Shown: positions 53,933-63,605, numbered from the stretch's first letter. The stretch: 64,000 bases of DNA from Sphingomonas hankyongi (GCF_023516575.1 NZ_JAMGBE010000004.1:107501-171500), one strand, 5' to 3'. A program made the numbers and translations. Notes: generated from the letters alone by a model not told the origin.

Positions 53933-55216
53933 TCAGGCGTCCTGCTCAATCGCGCGCTCTTCGACGATCGCCAGTCCATAGCCGGACAGTGCGATCGGCG
54001 AGTGGTGCGTGTTGGTGAGCAGGATCATGTCGTGGATTCCGAGCGCGGCGAGGATCTGCGCACCGACGCCATAGCCGCGCACGGCGTCGCCAGCCTCCGC
54101 AGGCTTTCCGGCGCGCAAGTCGATCGATCGCGAGAGCGAACCCGGCGCCGCCGCATGCAGCGCGACGACCACGCCCGAGCCTTGCTCCTCGATCGCGCGC
54201 ATCGCGCCCTGCAGCAGCCCCGATCTCGAGCCCGCTTCCCCGAGCACGTCGGCGAACAGGTCGAGGCTGTGCATCCGCACAAGCACCGGAGCGGAAGGGT
54301 CGAGGGTGCCGTGAACCAGCGCCAGCTGTTCCTCGCCGGTTGTCCGGTCCCGGAACACCTGCGCCTGCCACTGCAGCCCACTCTGCGCGTTGAACGGGCT
54401 GACCGAGACGCGCTCGACCAGGTGATCCTTCTTGAGCCGGTAGGCGATGAGATCCCGGATGGTGCCGATCTTCAGCCCATGGGCGCGCGCGAAGTCCATG
54501 AGATCGTCGAGCCGCGCCATGGTGCCATCCTCGCGCATGATCTCGCAGATCACGCCGCTCGGATTAAGGCCTGCAAGGCGCGCGACGTCCACAGCCGCCT
54601 CGGTATGCCCGGCCCGGACGAGAACGCCTCCGGGCTTGGCCACCAGGGGAAAGACATGGCCGGGGGACACCAGAGCGTCCGGGCCGTTTGCCGCGTCGAT
54701 TGCGACTGCGATGGTGCGCGCGCGATCCGCGGCGCTGATTCCGGTGGAGATTCCTTCCCTGGCCTCGATCGAGACCGTGAAAGCGGTTTCGTTGCGGCTG
54801 CGATTGGTGCGCGCCATCGGCTCTAGGCCAAGGCTGTCGGCGCGATCCTTGGTCATCGCCAGGCAAATCAGCCCCCGCCCATGCCGGGCCATGAAATTGA
54901 CCGCGTCCGGCGTCGCCATCTGAGCCGGAATCACGAGATCGCCTTCATTCTCGCGGTCGTCGTCGTCGACGAGGATGAACATCCGGCCGTTGCGCGCCTC
55001 GTTGATGATGGTCTCGGTGCCGACGAGGACTTCCGTCGTTCCGCGGTGGATCAGTTTCTCCAGCCTCGTCAGGGTATCGGCGGTCGGGTTCCAGTCCTCG
55101 CTCCCAAGCTTGCGCAGCGAATTGGGATGGAGCCCTGCGGCCCGGGCAAGCCCGGCGCGGCTGATCTCGCCGGTGGCGATGATCGCGTTCAGCTGTTCCA
55201 TGAGAGTCGTGCTCAT
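53933..55216 (-). CDS. ribBX: HTH - DHBP synthase (RibB) - RibX-like fusion
   Basis: About 427 residues from ATG 55216. Residues 1-55 look like a Cro/C1-type HTH ([48 protein letters not shown]). Residues about 70-270 are a full 3,4-dihydroxy-2-butanone-4-phosphate synthase with acidic metal site [17 protein letters not shown] and [16 protein letters not shown]. The C-terminal third is GTP cyclohydrolase II-like in shape, but the zinc cysteines are missing ([20 protein letters not shown]) and the EGRGIGL catalytic loop is replaced by PGSLSR. This fits the RibX type, in which RibA activity is lost, so an active RibA is expected elsewhere. The HTH addition is unusual. Confidence 0.85.
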   Translation of the reverse strand: MSTTLMEQLNAIIATGEISRAGLARAAGLHPNSLRKLGSEDWNPTADTLTRLEKLIHRGTTEVLVGTETIINEARNGRMFILVDDDDRENEGDLVIPAQMATPDAVNFMARHGRGLICLAMTKDRADSLGLEPMARTNRSRNETAFTVSIEAREGISTGISAADRARTIAVAIDAANGPDALVSPGHVFPLVAKPGGVLVRAGHTEAAVDVARLAGLNPSGVICEIMREDGTMARLDDLMDFARAHGLKIGTIRDLIAYRLKKDHLVERVSVSPFNAQSGLQWQAQVFRDRTTGEEQLALVHGTLDPSAPVLVRMHSLDLFADVLGEAGSRSGLLQGAMRAIEEQGSGVVVALHAAAPGSLSRSIDLRAGKPAEAGDAVRGYGVGAQILAALGIHDMILLTNTHHSPIALSGYGLAIVEERAIEQDA

Positions 55217-55229
55217 GGGCGCGCCATTT

Positions 55230-55247
55230 ATCACATCATAATGTGAT
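55230..55247. promoter_or_regulatory. perfect palindrome ATCACAT-CATA-ATGTGAT before ribBX
   Basis: A perfect 7-bp inverted repeat with a 4-base centre, 14 bases upstream of the ribBX start and inside the ribE-ribBX gap. On the transcribed strand the centre contains TATGAT, a fair -10 hexamer. A second small hairpin GGAACA-GCGA-TGTTCC (55256-55271) follows the ribE stop. It looks like an operator for a dimeric DNA-binding protein. Confidence 0.55.
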
Positions 55248-55270
55248 TGTAAGGAGGAACAGCGATGTTC

Positions 55271-55879
55271 CTATTGTGCGCGGGCGGTGAGCATCCGATC
55301 GAGATAGCGGGCCAGCACGTCAACCTCGACATTAAGTTGTTGTCCGGGCGCGATTTGTCCCAAGGTCGTCTGCCGCGCGGTGTGGGGGATGACGTTCACG
55401 GAGAAGTGGGTCGTGCCATCCTCGGCTTCACGCACTTCGTTGACCGTCAGCGACACGCCGTCGAGACTGATCGAGCCCTTCGAGGCGATCATCGGCCCTA
55501 AAGCGCGCGGCACGCTGAGGCCCACGCGCAGCGAATCGCCTTCCGGGCAAGTCCCAATGACGGTGGCCACCGCATCCACGTGGCCGGTGACGATATGGCC
55601 GCCCAGCTCGTCCCCGAGGCGCAGCGACCGTTCGAGATTCAATGGCGCGCCTTCGCGCCACAGGCCGGACGCCGTCCGTGAAACCGTCTCGGCCGACACA
55701 TCGACGGCAAACCAGTCGTCGCCCTTGTCGACGACCGTGAGGCAAACCCCGGAGCAGGCGATCGACGCCCCGAGATCGACCGTCGCCAAGTCGTAGCCGG
55801 TGGCGATAGTCAGCCTCAGGTCGCCGCGCTGCTCCACGCTGCGCACGCTGCCGACGTCGGTGACGATCCCGGTGAACAT
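55271..55879 (-). CDS. ribE: riboflavin synthase alpha chain
   Basis: A 202-residue protein of two lumazine-binding repeats: MFTGIVTDVGSVRSVEQRGD with GASIACSGVCLTVVD, and GGHIVTGHVDAVATVIGTCP with GSISLDGVSLTVNEV. The starting MFTGIV and the Ser/Cys of the CSGVCLT motif are as in the family. It dismutates lumazine to riboflavin. It starts 8 bases after the ribD stop. Confidence 0.97.
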   Translation of the reverse strand: MFTGIVTDVGSVRSVEQRGDLRLTIATGYDLATVDLGASIACSGVCLTVVDKGDDWFAVDVSAETVSRTASGLWREGAPLNLERSLRLGDELGGHIVTGHVDAVATVIGTCPEGDSLRVGLSVPRALGPMIASKGSISLDGVSLTVNEVREAEDGTTHFSVNVIPHTARQTTLGQIAPGQQLNVEVDVLARYLDRMLTARAQ

Positions 55880-55887
55880 GCCGCCGC

Positions 55888-56844
55888 CTAGCTCTCCCGC
55901 ACCCGCTCGTAAACTTCGAGGCGGTCGACGCCGAGCCTCTGCTCATCGACCAGGCGCCAGCGGCCGTGCGCGTCGGCGATCGCGTCGAGGCCGACATAAC
56001 CGAACGAGGACTTGCCCTCGCCGACGATGATCGGCGCGCGATAGATGAGGATGCGGTCCACCAGATCTTCCCCGAGGAAGGCGGTTGCGGTGGCCGACCC
56101 GCCTTCGACCAGCAGGTCGTTGACGTCATGAAGTCCGTGGACATCCTGCGGAGATCGAAGGGTTTTCCATCCGTCCACAGCCTCCCCGCGAGTCAGCAGC
56201 GCGCGCTTGGGCGAACGTTCTTCCAGCCCGGGCAGGCGAACGTCGAGTCGCGGTCGATCCGCCATAAAGGTGCCGCGCCCGACCAGGATCATGTCGCTCT
56301 TCGCCCGCTCCAGGTGGACATGGCGGCGCGCATCCTCGCCGGTGATCCACTGGCTCTCGCCCGAGGGCAGGGCGATCTTGCCGTCGATCGACAAGGCGAG
56401 CTTCAACGAGATCCTCGGGCGGCCGAGCTGCAGGCGGGTGAGCCAGCCGGCGAGAGATTCCTTCGCCTCCTGGCGGCAGACGCCCAGGGTCACTTCTATG
56501 CCGGCACGGCGCAGGCGACGGATCCCCTTGCCGGCCGTGCGGGGATCGGGATCGCGCAATCCGATCACGACCCGTTCCGGTTGCGCCTCGAGCAGCAGAT
56601 CCGTGCACGCCGGCCCTCTTTGGCTCGCATGCGCGCAGGGCTCGAGGGTTACGTAGACGGTCGCGCCCATCGCCCTTACGCCTGCCTGGCGGAGCGCAAC
56701 CGCTTCGGCATGAGGCCGCCCCCCGGACGCCGTAGCCCCGCGCCCGACCACGCGCTCGTTCGGCGAGACGATCACGCAGCCGACGTTCGGATTGGGTGCG
56801 GAGCGGCCGCGCGCCTGATCGCCCAAGGCGACCGCGTCGGCCAT
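55888..56844 (-). CDS. ribD: bifunctional riboflavin deaminase/reductase RibD
   Basis: A 318-residue enzyme: an N-terminal deaminase with zinc site (GGRPHAEAVALRQAG and TLEPCAHASQRGPACTD) and a C-terminal reductase (LKLALSIDGKIALPSGESQW, LVGRGTFMADRPRLDVRLPG, LLVEGGSATATAFLGEDLVD). Family length is 350-380, so this copy is slightly short. No earlier start fits: ATG 56844 is the only start near the expected N-terminus. It is the first gene of the rib cluster; a small membrane protein gene lies 17 bases upstream. Confidence 0.95.
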   Translation of the reverse strand: MADAVALGDQARGRSAPNPNVGCVIVSPNERVVGRGATASGGRPHAEAVALRQAGVRAMGATVYVTLEPCAHASQRGPACTDLLLEAQPERVVIGLRDPDPRTAGKGIRRLRRAGIEVTLGVCRQEAKESLAGWLTRLQLGRPRISLKLALSIDGKIALPSGESQWITGEDARRHVHLERAKSDMILVGRGTFMADRPRLDVRLPGLEERSPKRALLTRGEAVDGWKTLRSPQDVHGLHDVNDLLVEGGSATATAFLGEDLVDRILIYRAPIIVGEGKSSFGYVGLDAIADAHGRWRLVDEQRLGVDRLEVYERVRES

Positions 56845-56861
56845 CCAGCGCCGATCAGGCG

Positions 56862-57182
56862 TTACATCCCCAGCTTTTTCTCGAGCGCCTGGAATTGCCG
56901 TTGCTTTTCTTTTTCGAAGGCTTCCTTTTCCGCCTGATCCTTTTTCTGGTCGGCGATGATCTCCGCATCGGTGCGGTTTTCCGACCAGCTGTCAACGTAG
57001 ATGATCTGCGGTGACGGGCCGGTACCAATCTTCGCGTCGACGATGAACTCGATGACGATGATCGTGGTGACGAGCAACGCTAGCGCCGCGCCGATCACCT
57101 GCTCACGGCTGCGCTGGCGCATGAAGGCGCGAAGATCGCGAAAAGCGACGCTGGGACTGGACGGTCGCGGAAACCAGGACAT
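56862..57182 (-). CDS. small single-helix membrane protein with coiled-coil tail
   Basis: A 106-residue protein from ATG 57182 (MSWFPRPSSPSVAFRDLRAF). One transmembrane helix (VIGAALALLVTTIIVIEFIV) and then a charged C-terminal helix of Lys/Glu/Gln/Asp (DAEIIADQKKDQAEKEAFEK) typical of a coiled coil. No family name recognised; similar short proteins precede rib genes in sphingomonads in my recollection. It lies between gltX upstream and ribD downstream on one strand. Confidence 0.75.
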   Translation of the reverse strand: MSWFPRPSSPSVAFRDLRAFMRQRSREQVIGAALALLVTTIIVIEFIVDAKIGTGPSPQIIYVDSWSENRTDAEIIADQKKDQAEKEAFEKEKQRQFQALEKKLGM

Positions 57183-57222
57183 GCGCGGAAGATAGGGCGT
57201 CGCGACGCCCTTCACCAGCCCG

Positions 57223-58542
57223 CTACCGCCTCGCCGCGGCCTCCAGCCGCCTGACGGCGCGCTCCTTGCCCATGCGCGCAACCAGGCCCGCCATCTCCGG
57301 ACCGCTGTCGCGGCCGGTCAGCGCGAGACGGAGCGGATGGAACAGTTCGCGCCCCTTCTTGCCGGAGGATTCCTTGAGCTCGGCCGTGAGCTGCTTCCAC
57401 GGCTCGCCAGCCCAGTCGACACTTTCGGTGACCGTCGCGGCCTCCTTCAGCAGCAACCGCTCGTCATGGCTCAGAGCCGGCGGGTCGATCTCACCGCGAA
57501 GCACATCGAACCAGGCCGGGAAGTCCGCGAGTCGCTCCAGATTCGGCCGGAGAAGAAGCCAATCCTCCTCGCTTGCGCTTTCCGGAAGACGATCGGCGAC
57601 CGCGCCATAATCGAGCTGGTGCAGCAGGCGCGCATTGATCAGCTCAACGTCGTGAGGATCGAAATGCGCAGGGGCCCGCCCGAACGTCGCGAAGTCGAAG
57701 CCTTCGGCAAGTTCGTCGAGGCCGAGCGCCGGCTCGACCGGCTGCGACGTGCCGATGCGGGCCAGCACCGCCAACAGCGCAAGCGGCTCGACGCCTTCCT
57801 CCCTGAGGTGCGGCGCGCCGTAGGAGCCGAGCCTTTTCGACAATTTCCCTTCGGCCGCCACCAGCAGGGCCTCGTGCGCGAATTCGGGCGGCTTCGCGCC
57901 GAGCGCCTCGAACATCTGGATCTGGGCGGCACTGTTCGACACATGGTCCTCGCCGCGAACGATATGCGTGATTCCGAGGTCGACGTCGTCGATGACGCTG
58001 GGCAGCAGGTAAAGCCAGCTTCCATCCTCACGGCGAACGACGGGGTCGCTGAGCAGCTTCGGATCGAAGCGCTGCGCGCCGCGGATCAGGTCGGTCCACT
58101 CGATTGGAGCTTCATGGTCGAGCTTGAAGCGCCAATGCGGCGAGCGCCCCTCGGGAACTGCCGCATCCGCCGGCTTGCGCTCGTAGACGGGCGGCAGCCC
58201 CCTCCCGAGCAGGATCTTGCGCCGAAGCTCTAGCTCCTCGGGCGTCTCATAGCACGCGTACACCCTGCCGGCGGACTTGAGACGCTCGAACTCCCGCTCG
58301 TAAAGTTCGAACCGCTCGGACTGGCGGACGCAATCGTCCCAGCCCAGGCCCATCCACTGCAAGTCGTCGCGGATCGCCTCGTCGAACTCCCGCGTCGAGC
58401 GCTCGCGGTCCGTGTCGTCGATGCGCAGGATGAAGCGGCCGCCATGCTTGCGCGCGAACAGGAAATTGTGGAGCGCGGTGCGGATGTTGCCGACATGGAG
58501 ACGGCCTGTCGGGGAAGGCGCGAAGCGCGTGACGACGGTCAT
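57223..58542 (-). CDS. gltX: glutamyl-tRNA synthetase
   Basis: A 439-residue class I synthetase. HIGH motif region: RFAPSPTGRLHVGNIRTALH; KMSKS equivalent: EGKLSKRLGSYGA; the Glu binding region ILRIDDTDRERSTREFDEAI. The chain is shorter than E. coli GltX (471). Alphaproteobacteria often carry two gltX genes, and this short type is commonly the second; whether it charges tRNA-Glu or also tRNA-Gln (for the GatCAB route) cannot be decided. It overlaps nadE by 4 bp. Confidence 0.95.
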   Translation of the reverse strand: MTVVTRFAPSPTGRLHVGNIRTALHNFLFARKHGGRFILRIDDTDRERSTREFDEAIRDDLQWMGLGWDDCVRQSERFELYEREFERLKSAGRVYACYETPEELELRRKILLGRGLPPVYERKPADAAVPEGRSPHWRFKLDHEAPIEWTDLIRGAQRFDPKLLSDPVVRREDGSWLYLLPSVIDDVDLGITHIVRGEDHVSNSAAQIQMFEALGAKPPEFAHEALLVAAEGKLSKRLGSYGAPHLREEGVEPLALLAVLARIGTSQPVEPALGLDELAEGFDFATFGRAPAHFDPHDVELINARLLHQLDYGAVADRLPESASEEDWLLLRPNLERLADFPAWFDVLRGEIDPPALSHDERLLLKEAATVTESVDWAGEPWKQLTAELKESSGKKGRELFHPLRLALTGRDSGPEMAGLVARMGKERAVRRLEAAARR

Positions 58543-60200
58543 TTCGGTGCTTTCGCCTGCGGGCCGGTGTGGAAGAAGTTGCTGATCGGGTAGCGGCGGT
58601 CGCGACCGAAATTGCGGCTGCCGATCTTGACGCCGGGCGGCGCCTGCCGCCGCTTATATTCGGCCTTGAGCAGCTTGCTTTCGATGTCGGCGACCAGCGC
58701 GGGGTCGGCCCCGGTCGCGTTCGCGACTTCCGTGACCGACATTTCCTTGTCCACCAGCCCTTCCAACATCCGGTCGAGAACCGAATAAGGCGGCAGGCTG
58801 TCCTCGTCCTTCTGGTCAGGGCGCAGCTCGGCGCTCGGCGGCTTGGTGATGACGCGCGCCGGCATGACCGGTCCGTCGGGGCCGAGCGCGCCTTCCGGCT
58901 TGTTCTCGTTCCTCCAGCGCGACAGCGCGAACACCGTCGTCTTGTAAGCGTCCTTCAGCACCGAATATCCGCCAGCCATGTCGCCGTAGAGCGTCGCATA
59001 ACCGACGCTCATCTCGCTCTTGTTGCCGGTGGTGAGCAACATCTGACCGCCTGAGTTCGACAGAGCCATCAAGGCGACCATGCGCAGGCGGGCCTGGACG
59101 TTCTCGGCCGCCAGGCCGCTCATCTGAGGCAGCATCGCGTCGACCGCGCCGACGGCCGGCGAGATGGTTACGACGTCATGGCGGCAGCCCAGCAGGCGCG
59201 CACACTCGCGCGCGTCTTCGAGGCTTTCGCCGCTCGTATATTTCGAGGGCAGCATCACGCCCCAGACCTTGTCCGGCCCCAGCGCGTCTACAGCGACTGC
59301 CGCGGAGAGCGCGCTGTCGATCCCGCCGGACAGGCCGAGGATCACGCCGGGGAACCCGTTGCGCTCCACATAGTCGCGAAGCCCGACCATCATCGCCAGA
59401 TAGACGTCCTTGGGAAAGGCATCGAGCTCGTGCGTCTCCCGCGTCATGCACCGCCACCCTGCCGACGTTCGCTCCCAGTCCGTGATGAGCAACGCTTCTT
59501 CCCAGTCGCACAGCTGGACGACGCGTTCGCCGTCCGGATGAAGGACGAAGGACGATCCGTCGAACACGAGCTCGTCCTGCCCGCCGACACGATTGAGATA
59601 GGCAATCGGCAGGCCGGTCTGCAGGACGCGGCTGCGCACCAGCCGATAGCGAATGTCGTCCTTGTCGAGCTCATAGGGCGAGCCATTCGGCACAAGAAGG
59701 ATCTCGGCGCCCGATTCGGCGAGGTGCGCGCAAACCTGCTCCTGCCAGATGTCCTCGCAGATCGGCACGCCGATCTTCACGCCCTTGAACTCGATCGGCT
59801 CGGGCAGCGGGCCCGGCGCGAACACGCGCTTTTCGTCGAACGTCCCGTAGTTCGGCAGCTCGCGCTTGAGCGTCGTCGCGATCACCTTGCCGCCGTCGGC
59901 GAGGACCATCGCATTATAATCGAGCCCGTCTTCGTGAACGATCGTGCCGATCAGCATTGCCGGGCCCGGTTCCGTCGTGGCCGCGACAAGCTCGTCGGTG
60001 CATTCGTGGACCCGGCGCACGAACTCCGGCTTCAGGACAAGGTCCTCGGGCGGATAGCCCGTAACCTGCAGCTCCGGGAGAAGGAGCAAGTCGGCGCCCG
60101 CCGCCTCGCGCCGCATCTCCAGCATCGCCCGCGCATTGCCTTCCAGGTCGCCGACGCGCTGGTTCATCTGGGCAAAGGCGATCCTCAAGCGATCCGTCAT
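58539..60200 (-). CDS. nadE: glutamine-dependent NAD+ synthetase
   Basis: A 553-residue enzyme with an N-terminal nitrilase-type glutaminase domain ([20 protein letters not shown] with the Glu, [16 protein letters not shown] with the Lys, [20 protein letters not shown] with the Cys) and a C-terminal synthetase domain with P-loop [16 protein letters not shown]. It makes NAD+ from NaAD, ATP and glutamine. It is followed directly by gltX on the same strand and divergent from prs, so NAD and PRPP synthesis genes share a 92-base control region. Confidence 0.97.
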   Translation of the reverse strand: MTDRLRIAFAQMNQRVGDLEGNARAMLEMRREAAGADLLLLPELQVTGYPPEDLVLKPEFVRRVHECTDELVAATTEPGPAMLIGTIVHEDGLDYNAMVLADGGKVIATTLKRELPNYGTFDEKRVFAPGPLPEPIEFKGVKIGVPICEDIWQEQVCAHLAESGAEILLVPNGSPYELDKDDIRYRLVRSRVLQTGLPIAYLNRVGGQDELVFDGSSFVLHPDGERVVQLCDWEEALLITDWERTSAGWRCMTRETHELDAFPKDVYLAMMVGLRDYVERNGFPGVILGLSGGIDSALSAAVAVDALGPDKVWGVMLPSKYTSGESLEDARECARLLGCRHDVVTISPAVGAVDAMLPQMSGLAAENVQARLRMVALMALSNSGGQMLLTTGNKSEMSVGYATLYGDMAGGYSVLKDAYKTTVFALSRWRNENKPEGALGPDGPVMPARVITKPPSAELRPDQKDEDSLPPYSVLDRMLEGLVDKEMSVTEVANATGADPALVADIESKLLKAEYKRRQAPPGVKIGSRNFGRDRRYPISNFFHTGPQAKAPK

Positions 60201-60292
60201 GCGCGCGATTTAGCGCTCCGCCCCGCTTCGGCAACCTTTGCGGAACGGCGACCGCCTCGCTAAAGCCCGCTCAGCCGCTGGGGAAACGACAC

Positions 60293-61228
60293 ATGAAATT
60301 GCTTGCGGGCAACAGCAACCTTCCGCTGGTCCGATCGATATCCGACTATCTCGAAGTGCCGCTCACCGATGCGAGCGTCCGCCGCTTCGCCGACGAGGAA
60401 GTGTTCGTCGAGATCAACGAAAACGTGCGCGGCGAGGATGTTTTCGTCATCCAGTCGACCAGCTACCCGGCCAACGACAACCTCATGGAGCTGCTGATCT
60501 GCATCGACGCGCTGCGGCGAGCGTCGGCCAAGCGGATCACTGCGGTTCTCCCATATTTCGGCTACGCGCGCCAGGACCGGAAGCCGGGCCCGCGAACGCC
60601 GATCTCGGCCAAGCTGGTGGCCAATTTGATCACCACCGCAGGCGCCAATCGCGTGCTTTCGATCGACCTCCATGCGGGCCAGATCCAGGGCTTCTTCGAT
60701 ATCCCGACCGACAATCTTTTTGCTTCGCCGGTGATCGCGACGGACATCCACGCCCGGCTGGGGAATCGTCAGCTCATGGTGGTTTCGCCCGACGTCGGGG
60801 GCGTCGTGCGCGCGCGCGGCCTCGCCAAGCGACTCAACAACGCGCCACTCGCAATCGTCGACAAGCGGCGCGAGAAAGCGGGCGAGTCCGAGGTCATGAA
60901 CATCATCGGCGACGTCGAAGGACGCAGCTGCGTGCTCATCGACGACATCGTCGATTCGGCCGGCACCTTGTGCAACGCCGCCGCCGCGCTGAAGCAGCAG
61001 GGCGCCGTCGAAGTGTTCGCTTATTGCACGCACGGCGTCCTCTCGGGCGGCGCGGCCACCCGCGTCGCCAAGTCGGAGCTCACGGAGCTGGTCGTCACCG
61101 ACACCATCTGGAGCGGGGAGGCCGACCCCAAGGACAGCAAGATCCGCCGCCTCAGCGTCGCTCCCCTGCTTGCCGAGGCGATCCGCCGGATCGCCGACGA
61201 AAGCTCGGTGTCGAGCCTGTTCGACTGA
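60293..61228 (+). CDS. prs: ribose-phosphate pyrophosphokinase
   Basis: A 311-residue enzyme making PRPP from ribose 5-phosphate and ATP, the entry to nucleotide, His, Trp and NAD synthesis. Visible: [40 protein letters not shown], the flexible loop [20 protein letters not shown], the PRPP loop [20 protein letters not shown] precedes ATG 60293. It is slightly short for the family but complete. Confidence 0.97.
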   Translation: MKLLAGNSNLPLVRSISDYLEVPLTDASVRRFADEEVFVEINENVRGEDVFVIQSTSYPANDNLMELLICIDALRRASAKRITAVLPYFGYARQDRKPGPRTPISAKLVANLITTAGANRVLSIDLHAGQIQGFFDIPTDNLFASPVIATDIHARLGNRQLMVVSPDVGGVVRARGLAKRLNNAPLAIVDKRREKAGESEVMNIIGDVEGRSCVLIDDIVDSAGTLCNAAAALKQQGAVEVFAYCTHGVLSGGAATRVAKSELTELVVTDTIWSGEADPKDSKIRRLSVAPLLAEAIRRIADESSVSSLFD

Positions 61229-61244
61229 CCGACGGGACGGGCTG

Positions 61245-61901
61245 ATGCCTTCCGTCCTGATCACTGGCGCAAACCGCGGCATCGGGCTCGAGTTCGCGCG
61301 CCAATATTCCGGCGATGGCTGGGACGTCATCGCGACGACGAGACAGTCGAGCCCGGAGCTCGATGCGCTCGGCGTCGGCGTCGAGACGCTCGAAATGGCG
61401 GATGCGGACGCCGTCGCCGCATTCGCAACCAAGGTCGCCCAACCGCTCGACCTCGTCATCGCCAACGCCGGCACCAACCATCCGATGCACGGAGAAAGCG
61501 CCGAGGACGCCCGCGCCTGGCAATCGATGATGATGGTCAACGCGATCGGGCCGTACATCCTGGCCAGCGCGCTGCTTCCCCACATGTCCGACGGCGGCAA
61601 GATGGTCGCGATCTCCAGCGGCATGGGCAGCATCGCCGACAATGGCGGCGGCTGGGTGCCCTACCGAACGTCCAAGGCTGCGCTCAACATGGCGTGGAGC
61701 TCCCTTGCGCTTCAGGCCCGTGGCTGCGGGGTCGCCTGCGTGGTCCTGAGCCCGGGCTGGGTGAAGACGCGCATGGGTGGCGCCGGCGCCGATATCAGCG
61801 CGGAGCAGAGCGTCGGCGACATGCGCAAGCTCATCGACCGCCTGGCGATCGGGGACACCGGCCGCTTCCTCCGCCGCGACGGGTCGGAGCTTCCCTGGTA
61901 G
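61245..61901 (+). CDS. short-chain dehydrogenase, C-factor-like
   Basis: About 218 residues from ATG 61245, 16 bases after prs. SDR features: LITGANRGIGLEFARQ, ANAG in LDLVIANAGTN, Ser in MVAISSGMGSIADNGGGWVP and YRTSK in VPYRTSKAALNMAWSSL. The close spacing of the Tyr-x-x-x-Lys and the short length resemble the CsgA/C-factor group. Substrate unknown. NADP or NAD preference not clear. Confidence 0.9.
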   Translation: MPSVLITGANRGIGLEFARQYSGDGWDVIATTRQSSPELDALGVGVETLEMADADAVAAFATKVAQPLDLVIANAGTNHPMHGESAEDARAWQSMMMVNAIGPYILASALLPHMSDGGKMVAISSGMGSIADNGGGWVPYRTSKAALNMAWSSLALQARGCGVACVVLSPGWVKTRMGGAGADISAEQSVGDMRKLIDRLAIGDTGRFLRRDGSELPW

Positions 61902-61902
61902 G

Positions 61903-61931
61903 TTGCCTTCGCTCGGAAGCGCCTCTATAGG
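61903..61931 (+). promoter_or_regulatory. candidate sigma-70 promoter for rpmI-rplT
   Basis: TTGCCT (61903-61908), a 17-base spacer and TATAGG (61926-61931), immediately after the SDR stop. Each hexamer matches four of six consensus bases. Transcription would start near 61938, leaving a leader of about 95 bases. Confidence 0.45.
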
Positions 61932-61938
61932 CGCGCGC

Positions 61939-62019
61939 TTCCAAGTCATTGGAAACAGCAGGAACGGCCCGGCCGAAAGGGCTGCCGTGGCGGTTCGATA
62001 ACTCGCTCCCCAAGGGAGC
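61939..62019 (+). promoter_or_regulatory. structured leader of rpmI-rplT
   Basis: Two perfect hairpins lie in the presumed leader: TTCCAA-GTCA-TTGGAA (61939-61954) and GCTCCC-CAA-GGGAGC (62005-62019), the latter just before the ribosome binding site AAAGGAG. In other bacteria L20 represses this operon by binding its leader; whether these hairpins serve that purpose is unknown. Confidence 0.45.
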
Positions 62020-62031
62020 AAAGGAGAGAAA

Positions 62032-62235
62032 ATGCCCAAGCTGAAGACCAAGAGCGGCGTGAAAAAGCGCTTCAAGCTCACGGCGACCGGCAAGATCAAG
62101 CATGGTGTCGCTGGCAAGCGCCACCGGCTGATCAGCCACAACGCCAAGTACATCCGCCAGAACCGTGGTACCGAGATTCTCGCCGACGCCGATACGGCGC
62201 GCGTGAAGGCTTGGGCGCCCTACGGCCTCAAGTAA
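62032..62235 (+). CDS. rpmI: 50S ribosomal protein L35
   Basis: A 67-residue protein, MPKLKTKSGVKKRFKLTATG followed by KIKHGVAGKRHRLISHNAKY, the standard L35. A GGAG site is six bases ahead of ATG 62032. infC, normally upstream, is missing here; an SDR gene occupies that place. Confidence 0.98.
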   Translation: MPKLKTKSGVKKRFKLTATGKIKHGVAGKRHRLISHNAKYIRQNRGTEILADADTARVKAWAPYGLK

Positions 62236-62248
62236 GGAGTAGAGCACC

Positions 62249-62617
62249 ATGGCACGCGTCAAAAGGGGTGTAACCACCCGCGCCAAGCACAAGAGGATCC
62301 TGGATCAGGCGAAGGGCTATTACGGCCGCCGCAAGAACACGATCCGCATCGCCCGTCAGGCCGTCGAGAAGGCCGGGCAGTACGCCTATCGCGACCGCAA
62401 GGTGAAGAAGCGGAGCTTCCGCGCCCTGTGGATCCAGCGCATCAACGCTGCGGTCCGCGCGGAAGGGCTGACCTACGGCCAGTTCATCCACGCCCTGAAC
62501 CTCGCCGGCATCACGCTGGACCGCAAGGTCCTCGCCGACATCGCCATGCATGAGACGGAGGCGTTCAGCGCCATCATCGCGCAGGCGAAGAACGCGCTGG
62601 AGAAGAAGGCCGCCTGA
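62249..62617 (+). CDS. rplT: 50S ribosomal protein L20
   Basis: A 122-residue protein starting [20 protein letters not shown] with [20 protein letters not shown] and [21 protein letters not shown]20 is needed early in 50S assembly and is an autogenous repressor in several bacteria. It is 13 bases from rpmI and is followed by a terminator. Confidence 0.98.
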   Translation: MARVKRGVTTRAKHKRILDQAKGYYGRRKNTIRIARQAVEKAGQYAYRDRKVKKRSFRALWIQRINAAVRAEGLTYGQFIHALNLAGITLDRKVLADIAMHETEAFSAIIAQAKNALEKKAA

Positions 62618-62643
62618 GCCTTCTAGCTTTCAGGACTATTGAA

Positions 62644-62678
62644 GGGCGTCGGAAGCGATTCCGGCGCCCTTTTCCTTG
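62644..62678 (+). terminator. intrinsic terminator of rpmI-rplT
   Basis: An 11-bp stem GGGCGTCGGAA / TTCCGGCGCCC (one G-U pair) with loop GCGA, followed directly by TTTTCCTTGTT. It lies 27 bases after the rplT stop. Confidence 0.9.
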
Positions 62679-62738
62679 TTGGGACTTGTCCGGATAGGAA
62701 AGCCGCCGCGCCCTGCTAGCCCGTCTGCGGAGGTCCGC

Positions 62739-63494
62739 ATGAACCTTGCTTCCACCGTCGCGCTCGGCACCGCAATCATCCTCGGCAGCTCTGCGCTCGC
62801 CAGCGCCGAAACCCACCACTGGAGCTATTTCGGCAAGGAAGGGCCCACGCACTGGGCGGAGCTGAACGACCAGTTCAAGGCATGCGCCGCCGGCAAGAAC
62901 CAGTCGCCGATCGACATCGACACCCACAGGATCCAGACTGCCGCCCTGCCGGCGTTACAGTTCGACTACCAGTCCAGCGCCCTGCACATCGTCGACAATG
63001 GGCATACGGTGCAGGTCAACCTGGATCCCGGAAGCTCGCTGGCGGTCGGGAAGGATCGTTATCAGCTGGTACAGCTGCATTTCCACCATCCGAGCGAGGA
63101 GCGGATCGACGGGAGGCGCGCCGATATGGTGGCGCACCTCGTACACCGCGACGCGGAGGGCCGTCTGGCGGTCGTCGCCGTGCTTCTCACGTCCGGCAAG
63201 CAGAACGACATGGTCGAGGCATTGTGGGACCATCTTCCGAAGCACAAGGATTCGGAGGCGAGCCCAAAGGGCGTGCGGATCGACCCGGCCGCGCTGATCC
63301 CGCCGAAGCACAGCTATTTCACCTACATCGGGTCGCTGACCACTCCGCCCTGCACCGAAGGCGTCCGCTGGCTCGTGCTGAAGTCCCCTCAGACGCTTTC
63401 CGAGAAAGAGATCGCCACGTTCGCGGCGCATTATCCCAACGACGCCCGGCCGATTCAGCAGCTGAATCACCGCAAAGTTCTCTCGACCAACTGA
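62739..63494 (+). CDS. periplasmic alpha carbonic anhydrase
   Basis: A 251-residue protein from ATG 62739 with signal peptide (MNLASTVALGTAIILGSSAL, cleavage after ASA). Alpha-class features: HHWSYFGKEGPTHWAELNDQ, NQSPIDI, the zinc histidines in LVQLHFHHPSEE (H114, H116) and AHLVHRD (H133), and the closing GSLTTPPCTEGVRWLVLKSP. The two Cys (49 and 210 region) can form the usual disulphide. It hydrates CO2 in the periplasm. It follows the rplT terminator and has its own transcript. Confidence 0.96.
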   Translation: MNLASTVALGTAIILGSSALASAETHHWSYFGKEGPTHWAELNDQFKACAAGKNQSPIDIDTHRIQTAALPALQFDYQSSALHIVDNGHTVQVNLDPGSSLAVGKDRYQLVQLHFHHPSEERIDGRRADMVAHLVHRDAEGRLAVVAVLLTSGKQNDMVEALWDHLPKHKDSEASPKGVRIDPAALIPPKHSYFTYIGSLTTPPCTEGVRWLVLKSPQTLSEKEIATFAAHYPNDARPIQQLNHRKVLSTN

Positions 63495-63605
63495 TAAGCG
63501 GCCTATTCGTCGTCGAAAGCGCGCACCCGTCGCAGATGCAATAGCCGTCGCAATGTCAGCGACTTAACGCTCGGCCGTCTTCCATGAGATCGGTCGGGGC
63601 CCCTC

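Noticed and set aside
53933-54600. GTP cyclohydrolase II activity of the C-terminal part of the riboflavin fusion
   Set aside because: The zinc-binding cysteines and the catalytic arginine loop are absent, so activity is unlikely.
60260-61642. Minus-strand frame of 460 codons
   Set aside because: Antisense of prs and the SDR gene, which are both certain.
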